A stretch of 37,967 nt of DNA from the NCBI GenBank assembly GCA_947259065.1, contig CAMYLH010000002.1, positions 1 through 37,967 on the forward strand, in the 5' to 3' direction. Made by a program: the position numbers and the translations under genes. Source of the DNA: an uncultured Desulfobacterales bacterium (lineage in GTDB: Bacteria; Desulfobacterota; Desulfobacteria; Desulfobacterales; JAFDCJ01). Below the pieces are notes generated by a model, which saw nothing but the letters and a program-made list of their open reading frames with translations, ran no database searches and was not told the origin of the DNA. Of this stretch, positions 1-7,265 are shown one piece after another (the stretch's first letter is position 1; every line of letters starts with the position of its first letter).

Positions 1-148
1 AAAAGTTGACCGGATCATCAAGAGCCGTGTTGACTTTTTTGCCTGAAGCCAGTCGGGTTTGGGTTATTTCCATCAGACTGTTGGTTTTCTGCAAGCTAAC
101 CAGGTTCTGACGCATTCCTGACGTTAATGTAATGTTGCCGTATGCCAT
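1..148 (-). CDS. fliC: Flagellin, N-terminal fragment (gene runs off left edge)
   Basis: Reverse complement from ATG at 148 reads MAYGNITLTSGMRQNLVSLQKTNSLMEITQTRLASGKKVNTALDDPVNF, a classic flagellin D0/D1 N-terminus; AGGAG-type RBS just upstream. Not in ORF track because it is truncated by the window. Confidence 0.93.
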   Translation of the reverse strand, partial: MAYGNITLTSGMRQNLVSLQKTNSLMEITQTRLASGKKVNTALDDPVNF

Positions 149-289
149 GATTTTTCTCCTCTTCTAGGTTTTTATTTTGGCTTTCTTGCCAATGGTTAAG
201 ATTGTATCTAAATTGATGTTTGTCTGGCAAGTCATCGGCCCGCTGTTTTTAGGCCTCCTTTCCGGACCCGTATTTTGCCTACACCCAAA

Positions 290-316
290 TTATCGGGAAA
301 AATCGGGGTGACTTTA
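290..316 (-). promoter_or_regulatory. Sigma28 (FliA)-type promoter for flagellin
   Basis: Minus strand reads TAAA-N15-CCCGATAA (TAAAG TCACCCCGATTTTT CCCGATAA), matching the flagellar sigma28 consensus TAAA-N15-GCCGATAA; about 140 nt upstream of the flagellin start. Confidence 0.8.
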
Positions 317-689
317 GTTTTTTTTTGTTTTTTGCTTTTAAGTTTTTGAAATACTTGATAACTTATACACAGTACCCCGGTTGGAATATCGCGATCCCGC
401 CTTTCCCGACATTGGAATGCCGCAATGGCGGAATAACGGCCTGTCGGGGTCATTTATGAAATATTATTGTGAATTTTGTAACGATGGAATATTTTTGATT
501 TAATATTTAAAGAATTCTTTCCATTTTAATAAGGACAGTGCGACAAGCGGCGCAAGCGCCTGCGATGCGCGAGCGACATCCACAAATCTTCAATTTTCAA
601 TTCTCCGCCTTCGGCTCCTTCGGGATAGGGGCTAACGGAAGATAATGATGTACGAAAGAGGGTCCATGTTTGTTTGCCCCTATTAAGAG

Positions 690-1052
690 GTGCCGATGAT
701 TCGTGTAAACGTTGTAGATCTGAAACCCGGCATGGTTTTGGCGCAATCGGTCCACAACCACCAGGGTGTATTGTTGTTAGATGCCAGGACTAAGATCACC
801 AAAAAAAATATTCGTATTTTTAAATCCTGGGGAGTGCTTGAAGTCTCTGTAAAAGGGGAGTTAAATAAATTAAAGACAGTGGGTGAAACACCAGTGCCAA
901 GAGTAAAAGATAGCGTTGAAATGGAGTTGCAAGCAAAATTTTCCGATGTAATGGATGACCCTGTGATGGTTGAGATTTTTAACGCGGCCAGGAAACAGTT
1001 GATGAAGGATTTACTGGAAACCGAGCATGAAAAAGAGAATTCCCGACCCTAA
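690..1052 (+). CDS. Small conserved-type protein resembling the N-terminal domain found ahead of HD-GYP proteins (MIRVNVVDLKPGMVLAQSVHNHQGVLLLDA...)
   Basis: ORF track; 'L.PGMVLA..V....G.LLL' pattern; overlaps start of the HDOD gene by 26 nt. Confidence 0.7.
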   Translation: MPMIRVNVVDLKPGMVLAQSVHNHQGVLLLDARTKITKKNIRIFKSWGVLEVSVKGELNKLKTVGETPVPRVKDSVEMELQAKFSDVMDDPVMVEIFNAARKQLMKDLLETEHEKENSRP

Positions 1053-1881
1053 AAAAATTATCAATAGAATCGACGACCTGCCGACACTTCCGCGCACCGT
1101 CTTAAAGATTACTGAGCTGGTCAACGATCCGAAATCCTCGGCCAAAGACCTGGCCATGGTAATTACCGATGACCAGATTTTAACGGCTAGGCTGCTGAAA
1201 TTGGTCAATTCATCTTTTTACGGATTACCCCAGCGCATATCCACGGTTACCGGCGCAATTGTGCTAATTGGTTTTGATGCTATTCGAAATTTGCTTTTGA
1301 CGACCTCCGTATTTGATTTATTTGCGGATAGAAACCGAAAAAAACAGCGGAAACAGGAAGAATTTTGGGATCATTCTCTGGGATGTGCCGTGGGGGCAAA
1401 AGTTATCGGCAATTACCTGCGCCACGATAATATCGAGGAATTGTTTGTGGCGGGCCTCCTGCATGATATCGGCAAAATCGTCGAGATGATGTTTCAGCCG
1501 GATGAATTTTCAAAAGTCGTTGCCGCGATTAACAGAGAGAATATATTAATGATAACGGCCGAAAATAAAATTTTGGGATATAGCCATGCCGAAGTCGGAA
1601 AGTTGCTGGCAGAAAAATGGAATTTGCCGGCAAAGCTTGTTCAAATAATTGCCCACCATCACCAACCCAATGCTGCCGGCAGTTTCGCCTTGGAAACGGC
1701 CATTGTTCATCTGGCGGATATTTTTTGCCGTGCATTGGACATGGGGTTCGGAGGGGATTATAAAATTCCGCCTCTGGACAGCGTTGCCTGGGAAAGCCTG
1801 AAAATTAAAACCAGCGCCATTGAAGGCATCATGGAAACCATGCAAGAAGAATACGGTGATATCAGATTGTTCATCTCCTAA
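1027..1881 (+). CDS. HDOD domain protein
   Basis: IINRIDDLPTLPRTVLKITELVNDP...LARLLKLVNSSFYGLPQRISTVTGAIVLIGFDAIRNLLL and HDIGK / AHHH motifs typical of HDOD output domains. Confidence 0.88.
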   Translation: MKKRIPDPKKIINRIDDLPTLPRTVLKITELVNDPKSSAKDLAMVITDDQILTARLLKLVNSSFYGLPQRISTVTGAIVLIGFDAIRNLLLTTSVFDLFADRNRKKQRKQEEFWDHSLGCAVGAKVIGNYLRHDNIEELFVAGLLHDIGKIVEMMFQPDEFSKVVAAINRENILMITAENKILGYSHAEVGKLLAEKWNLPAKLVQIIAHHHQPNAAGSFALETAIVHLADIFCRALDMGFGGDYKIPPLDSVAWESLKIKTSAIEGIMETMQEEYGDIRLFIS

Positions 1882-1970
1882 ACGAATATCCTTCCTTTTA
1901 AGAAAATTCTACTATTTTTCCGCAATTTGACGATCCAGTTTCATAAGAAATAAACCTAAGGAAAAATGAT

Positions 1971-2335
1971 ATGACTGTAAGTAACTCACTGGATCTGAAA
2001 GGATTCATCACCAATGCCGTCAGTGATGTATTCGACACCATGCTTTCGATGGAAGTGGAATCCGTCACCATGGATCAACCCGAGAGCTTTAACGGGACGT
2101 ATATCGTCGGAGCCGCCAGCTTTGCCGGGGTTGTGATGGGCAACCTGAATATGCGTGCAGGCGACGAGTTTGCCCGCCGAATAACTTCGGAATCCGGAAA
2201 AGACAATGGAAGAAGCCCGTGCAGGACTTGGTTGATCATGACGATGGGTAGAATTAGCAAGGAAAATTCGGCTTATTATCTCTTCCCGAATACAGCGGGC
2301 GAACGATGCAAGGTTGCATAATGTCATTGTAAAAC
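1971..2335 (+). pseudogene. Chemotaxis phosphatase CheX-like remnant, frameshifted
   Basis: Frame from 1971 gives a CheX-like N-terminus (FITNAVSDVFDTMLSMEVE...FAGVVMGNLNMRAGDEFARRIT). CheX-like pieces (VQDLV, then LLSLPEYSGRT) continue only in the +2 frame, which is interrupted by TAG codons. Confidence 0.5.
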
Positions 2336-2599
2336 AATAATTTCGATACACAGCGGTTTACGCAATGAATATAGAGAAGCATTTTAATAGGGTCCTTTTT
2401 GCATAATTAAACCTGGAAATTTGCAAATTGCAAAGAATGATTAAGGAATTTTTATGACCCTCATTAATGATCTTTAAAGTGTCGAATGATCTGATCGATA
2501 GAAATTGATAAATTCTTTAACTATTTAAATTAAATAAATAATTTCGTACATTATGCCAAACCTGAAAATTTAGCTGGATCCCCAGCCGATTAATGGCGG

Positions 2600-2614
2600 C
2601 GGCAAGAATTGCCG
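2600..2614. repeat. Short perfect hairpin CGGCAA-GAA-TTGCCG
   Basis: 6-bp perfect arms, 3-nt loop, just upstream of the long palindrome. Confidence 0.5.
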
Positions 2615-2641
2615 GTAAAATGCCAAGCTACTGCAGATCTT

Positions 2642-2700
2642 TCCAGCATTCGCCGCTTTATTTTTTGCAATTTGCATAAAATGAAGCGGCGAATGCTGGA
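2642..2700. repeat. 59-nt near-perfect palindrome (29-bp arms, 27 Watson-Crick pairs)
   Basis: tccagcattcgccgctttattttttgcaatttgcataaaatgaagcggcgaatgctgga; outer 17 bp perfect, then one T.G and one T-T mismatch, symmetric to the centre base at 2671. Confidence 0.9.
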
Positions 2701-3051
2701 CACAGGTGGGGCCATGTTTCCCTTTTTTGGCCGAACACAATTTTTTATGTTATTGTTCTTTTAAGCGGAAAAAAGCCCCCCCACAAAATATTGTATTAAC
2801 TCTCACCTCAATTACACCTCATATAGTAAATTTTTTATCAGCCCTCAAAGGAAAACGAGGTAGGCATCCTTCCCATCGTCTGGTATACTTTTTTACGGCA
2901 TGGATATTGCTTTTTCGAATTGCCACCCTGTTAGTGCCATCTGAAAACCTGATTGTATTTCTATTTAAAAATAAAGTATTTTTTTGGCGAGAGGGAGTCT
3001 CGCTTTATGATCAAATATTAATTTGAATATAGTAATATTGAGGAGGCAGGA

Positions 3052-4113
3052 GTGCAGAACGCAGCGCTAAATAACCCCATCCAGAATAAAAAAAATACCA
3101 GTGATTCCAGTAATATGCAAGCGCCACAATTGAATGGGGAAAGCGGATTTCAGAATATCATTGGTCAAAGCAAAAAAATGATGGAAATGTTCGCCCTCGT
3201 AAACAAGGTGGCGGATTGTGACAGCACCATCCTCCTTAATGGTGAAACAGGTACCGGGAAGGGGTTGGTGGCTAAAGCCATCCACCAGAAATCAAACCGA
3301 GCAAACAAGCCTTTCATTTCAATTAATTGTGGTGCCATACCTGAAAATTTATTGGAAAGTGAATTATTTGGGCACGTTCGGGGTGCTTTTACTGGGGCCA
3401 CATCCTCAAAACTGGGCAAGTTTGAACTCGCCGACGGTGGTACCATCTTATTAGATGAAATCGGCGATATGAGTTCAGACCTTCAGGTTAAAGTATTGAA
3501 GGTACTTGAAGAAGGTGAGTTTGAACAGGTGGGGGGATCTAAAACGATAAAAGTTGATGTCAGAATTATTGCAGCGACCCATCGAGATTTGTCCGAAGAG
3601 GTCCAAAAAGGAAATTTTCGTGAAGACCTGTATTATCGACTTTATGTTATTCCGCTGATGCTCCCTTCCCTGCGAGAACGGATGTCCGATATACCTCCCC
3701 TGACTTCCTTTTTTATGGAACAGTCCAACCGGAAAAACAATCGCGAGGTGAACGAGGTAACCGAAGACGCTATGTCCATGATGATGAGTTACCCTTGGCC
3801 TGGAAATGTTCGAGAACTGAAAAACATGGTGGAACGACTGGTTGTTTTAAAAGGCAGCGGAGAAATTGCCGCTAGGGATTTGCCGCCTGAGCTGAGAAAC
3901 TCACAAAATTACGAACCTTCGGCGGCCCTTGAAATTTCGGACGATGGTATCTGTCTAAACAGCGCCGTAACCGAATTTGAAAAATCATTGATTTTGCAAT
4001 CACTCGAGAAAACCAAATGGGTCAAAAACAAGGCTGCTAAACTCCTTCATCTCAATCGAACTACTCTGGTGGAAAAAATAAAAAGACACCAGCTGCAACC
4101 CTGCAATATTTAA
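3052..4113 (+). CDS. Sigma54-dependent transcriptional activator lacking a receiver domain; FleQ/FlrA-like by position
   Basis: GETGTGKG Walker A, ELFGHVRGAFTGA, DEIGDMS Walker B, RLYVIPLMLPSLRER, C-terminal Fis-type HTH (KNKAAKLLHLNRTTLVEKIKRHQL). GTG start preceded by AGGAGG. Only about 35 aa before the AAA+ domain. Confidence 0.9.
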   Translation: MQNAALNNPIQNKKNTSDSSNMQAPQLNGESGFQNIIGQSKKMMEMFALVNKVADCDSTILLNGETGTGKGLVAKAIHQKSNRANKPFISINCGAIPENLLESELFGHVRGAFTGATSSKLGKFELADGGTILLDEIGDMSSDLQVKVLKVLEEGEFEQVGGSKTIKVDVRIIAATHRDLSEEVQKGNFREDLYYRLYVIPLMLPSLRERMSDIPPLTSFFMEQSNRKNNREVNEVTEDAMSMMMSYPWPGNVRELKNMVERLVVLKGSGEIAARDLPPELRNSQNYEPSAALEISDDGICLNSAVTEFEKSLILQSLEKTKWVKNKAAKLLHLNRTTLVEKIKRHQLQPCNI

Positions 4114-4364
4114 AGAGGTATCTTTCTAAGATTTAATTCCTGTGTCCTCTGCCGAATCTCTTAAAAATTTTCGGACCCCTCCTACTAAAATCGTGAACTT
4201 ATTTTCTTTTGATTCCATAGCGTCAACTCAGTGACTCCCTTTAGCTAATATTTGACAAATTTGGTGGTATGTAGATGGGCCGGTTCAGGTTTGACTGGCG
4301 ATTTATATATCTGATTTTAAATGCGATATAAATATTAAAATACTGGTTTCGTATTATTTTTAGG

Positions 4365-4379
4365 TGGCATGATATTTGC
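4365..4379 (+). promoter_or_regulatory. Sigma54-type -24/-12 promoter upstream of the FleR/FlrC-like gene
   Basis: TGGCAT-GATAT-TTGC(T), correct spacing, in the intergenic region 236 nt before the start at 4615. Confidence 0.7.
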
Positions 4380-4614
4380 TGATATTAAGACGGTTTATGC
4401 TAAATCAGACGTCTTAGAAATTTGAATGCTTTGTCCTGAGCTAGTAAAAGGGCAATGGTGGAATGCCGGCATGTTGAGTTTGATGGAACTTAACCGTCAA
4501 TTTGCCACTCAATAAAAGCAATTTTTGCCGATATATCGACCCACTCATAAAAATCCCCTTGTGCGATCACCCTGTATTCTATTTTTCGAATTGCAGAGAT
4601 AAACGGAGTTAAAT

Positions 4615-6039
4615 TTGACCGGCCTGTCACCCATCTTAATTGTTGATGATCAATCGGATAACCGAAAAGAACTCACTCAGAGTTTAGAACATGTTGGCTT
4701 TCCGGTTGAATGTGCCTCCGATGGATCACAAGCAATGGGAATGTTCAGGACAGCAAAATACAGCATGGTGATCGCCAATGAGCAGACACCGGGCATTGAG
4801 GGTGGGGATGTTCTATGCTCGTTAAAAAAAGTATCACCACAGATTCCGGTAATTGTCGTCGCTGCCAACGGAACCGTTCAAAATGCCGTTGAAGCTATGC
4901 ATGCAGGCGCCAGCGATTATCTCCTGAAGCCGTTTTCAGTTGAGACGCTGGTAAAAACAGTTAAAAGGGCCATTCACCTTTCAAATGGAGACAGCCAGAC
5001 CAAAGATAATCGAAAATCGCATGGCGATCAACCGGCCGGCAAAGAAATCCTAACCCGAAACCGTAAATTTCAGGATCTGTTGAGCAGAGCAAGGTCAGTT
5101 GCCCCCAGTACGGCCACGGTGCTCATTCAGGGTGAAAGTGGTACCGGCAAGGAGTTATTGGCCGCCTATGTTCATCACCACAGTCGCAAACCGCAGGCAC
5201 CCTATGTTGCTGTAAACTGCGCGGCATTGCCGGACACGCTGGCTGAAAGTGAATTGTTCGGACATGAGAAGGGTTCTTTTACAGGTGCGATCGGTCGCAA
5301 GATCGGAAAATTTGAGTTGGCAAAGAAGGGTACCATAGTCCTCGATGAGATCAGTGAAATGCCGTTGCCGCTGCAGGCGAAGTTGCTGCGTGTCCTACAG
5401 GAAAAAGAAATTGACCGCATTGGTGGTACTCGTCCAATTCCCATCGATGCCCGGGTGATCGCCATCAGCAATGTGGATCTGAGAACTTCGGTAACCGAAG
5501 GAAAGTTTAGAGAGGATTTATACTATCGAATCAATGTGATTCCCTTAACCCTTCCACCTCTGCGTGAGAGAAAAGATGACATTAAGCTGTTGGCCGGGCA
5601 CTTTCTTAAAAAATATTGCCTGGCCAACCAGAAAACAATCTCGGGAATTGATGATATTGCCATGAAAATGCTGATAAATTTCAGTTGGAAGGGGAATATT
5701 CGCGAGTTGGAAAACACCATGGAGCGGGCAGTGCTAATGAGTGCAGGCGGGATTATATTGCCCGAAAACTTGCTACTGGATTTATCTGAATGCGAACCTG
5801 AATCGGCGGCTACTTTTCCCGTTAATACCGGTTGTACCGTCCGAGAGATGGAAAGAGAGCTGATTTTTCAAACGTTAAAAGATGTCAATGACAATCGCAC
5901 CCATGCGGCCGAGCTTTTAGGAATCAGTATTCGTACGCTGCGAAACAAATTGCGGGAATATAAAAAAGAGAGGAGTGCGCCTAACGCGAAGGGTGTTGAA
6001 CAAAGAGTTGGTACGGATATTGCTGCCAATCATCTTTGA
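4615..6039 (+). CDS. Response-regulator type sigma54 activator (FleR/FlrC/FlgR-like) with degenerate receiver domain
   Basis: N-terminal receiver fold (ILIVDDQSDNRKELTQSLE...DYLLKPFS), AAA+ domain (GESGTGKE, GSFTGA), Fis HTH (NRTHAAELLGISIRTLRNKLREYK). TTG start. Immediately upstream of flgB. Confidence 0.9.
   Translation: MTGLSPILIVDDQSDNRKELTQSLEHVGFPVECASDGSQAMGMFRTAKYSMVIANEQTPGIEGGDVLCSLKKVSPQIPVIVVAANGTVQNAVEAMHAGASDYLLKPFSVETLVKTVKRAIHLSNGDSQTKDNRKSHGDQPAGKEILTRNRKFQDLLSRARSVAPSTATVLIQGESGTGKELLAAYVHHHSRKPQAPYVAVNCAALPDTLAESELFGHEKGSFTGAIGRKIGKFELAKKGTIVLDEISEMPLPLQAKLLRVLQEKEIDRIGGTRPIPIDARVIAISNVDLRTSVTEGKFREDLYYRINVIPLTLPPLRERKDDIKLLAGHFLKKYCLANQKTISGIDDIAMKMLINFSWKGNIRELENTMERAVLMSAGGIILPENLLLDLSECEPESAATFPVNTGCTVREMERELIFQTLKDVNDNRTHAAELLGISIRTLRNKLREYKKERSAPNAKGVEQRVGTDIAANHL
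6009..6023 (+). promoter_or_regulatory. Sigma54-type promoter for the flgB operon, inside the 3' end of the upstream regulator CDS
   Basis: TGGTAC-GGATA-TTGC(T); 48 nt upstream of the flgB start at 6071. Confidence 0.72.
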
Positions 6040-6070
6040 AACTATACAAATTTGAAGGAGGGATTTAACA

Positions 6071-6490
6071 GTGCCGACCAACGGAATTTTCCGCGACACG
6101 ATTTCTTTGCTGGAAAGATCGCTGAATTTGAGATCACTGCAACATCGAGTGCTGGCATCGAACATCGCCAACATGGATACGCCGAATTATAAAGCCGTGG
6201 AACTTGCTGTCGCGGAAGAAATGAACGGGAACCCGGACTCTGCTCCCGGAGTTCAACTTGTGCAGACTCAGCCCGGTCATCTTCCGCTTAAACATAATCC
6301 GGCAAATCAAGTAAAGCTTAAAGTTGCCAAGTCCCCGCAATTTAGCCTGAGAGGTGATGGCAATACCGTTGATCTTGATCGGACAATGGGCAGAATGGCT
6401 GAAAACACATTGTTATATAAAACCGCCGCACAAATCATATCCCAGAAATTTAACGGATTAAGAAGGGCAATCAGGGGAGGTAGCAATTAA
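6071..6490 (+). CDS. flgB: Flagellar basal-body rod protein FlgB
   Basis: LEKSLNLR..HRVLASNIANMDTPNYKA rod-protein N-terminus; GTG start with GGAGG RBS; next to flgC. Confidence 0.95.
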   Translation: MPTNGIFRDTISLLERSLNLRSLQHRVLASNIANMDTPNYKAVELAVAEEMNGNPDSAPGVQLVQTQPGHLPLKHNPANQVKLKVAKSPQFSLRGDGNTVDLDRTMGRMAENTLLYKTAAQIISQKFNGLRRAIRGGSN

Positions 6491-6927
6491 TGGACTTTTT
6501 TGATGCAATTTCTGCGAGTTCGTCTGGGCTCAGTGCCCAGCGGCTTCGCATGAATCTGATTTCAGGTAATCTTGCCAATGTCAATACAACCCGCACCCGA
6601 GAGGGTGGACCCTACCGAAGAAAAGAGGCAATATTTGCAGCTCGGCCGCTTGAAGAATCCTTTAAAAAAATATTGGCGGACCGGCATAGGAAGCAATTGT
6701 CGACGGTTCAGGTCGACCGTGTCATTGAAGATTCAAATCCGCCTGTGATGAAATATGATCCTGGCCATCCGGATGCCGATGAAAAAGGATACGTAGCCAT
6801 GCCGAACATAAATGTAATGGAGGAAATGGTAAACATGATCTCGGCGACCCGGGGGTATGAGGCCAATGTAACCGCCCTCAAAGCGGCCAAGGAAATGGCA
6901 ACAACAGCATTGGAAATAGGTAAATAA
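6490..6927 (+). CDS. flgC: Flagellar basal-body rod protein FlgC
   Basis: MDFFDAISASSSGLSAQRLRMNLISGNLANVNTTRT... MPNINVMEEMVNMISATRGYEANVTALKAAKEM. Confidence 0.97.
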   Translation: MDFFDAISASSSGLSAQRLRMNLISGNLANVNTTRTREGGPYRRKEAIFAARPLEESFKKILADRHRKQLSTVQVDRVIEDSNPPVMKYDPGHPDADEKGYVAMPNINVMEEMVNMISATRGYEANVTALKAAKEMATTALEIGK

Positions 6928-6929
6928 CG

Positions 6930-7232
6930 ATGGACGATATCAAAATACAAAATCCAATAAAATCCCCGGTCGAAACGGCGATCAGCAGGAAACCGGAACT
7001 GTCATCAAATTCGGGTTCTTTCGGGAAAATGCTGACTGATTCTATTCAACAGGTCAATCAACTGCAGGTGGAAGCAGATTCAAGTATCAACGACCTATCC
7101 ACCGGCAAGCAACCCGATATTCACCGCACCATGATTGCTATGGAGAAAGCGAGTATCTCTTTTGAGCTGCTGATGCAGATTCGCAACAAAGTCGTTTCAG
7201 CGTATGATCGAATTATGCGCATGCCGATCTAG
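6930..7232 (+). CDS. fliE: Hook-basal body protein FliE
   Basis: FGKMLTDSIQQVNQLQVEADSSINDLSTG...MIAMEKASISFELLMQIRNKVVSAYDRIMRMPI. Confidence 0.96.
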   Translation: MDDIKIQNPIKSPVETAISRKPELSSNSGSFGKMLTDSIQQVNQLQVEADSSINDLSTGKQPDIHRTMIAMEKASISFELLMQIRNKVVSAYDRIMRMPI

Positions 7233-7265
7233 ATCGATATCGGACATTGCTAAGTTAGGGGTGTT

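Noticed and set aside
232-453. 73-aa minus-strand ORF upstream of flagellin
   Set aside because: Covers the sigma28 promoter region of flagellin; no domain resemblance; likely chance ORF.
2987-3003. Small hairpin GCGAGA-GGGAG-TCTCGC ahead of the FleQ-like gene
   Set aside because: Only 6 bp; may be real but no adjacent T-run or other evidence of function, so not called as terminator or riboswitch.
2706-3026. 106-aa ORF (MGPCFPFLAEHNFLC...) upstream of the FleQ-like gene
   Set aside because: No recognisable domain or RBS, composition typical of AT-rich non-coding DNA, starts right at the palindrome edge.
4512-4534. GCCGATAT preceded by TAAA (aataaaagcaatttttgccgatat) as a possible sigma28 promoter
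   Set aside because: Spacing between TAAA and GCCGATAT is 10 nt rather than ~15, and no TAAA-like element at correct spacing.
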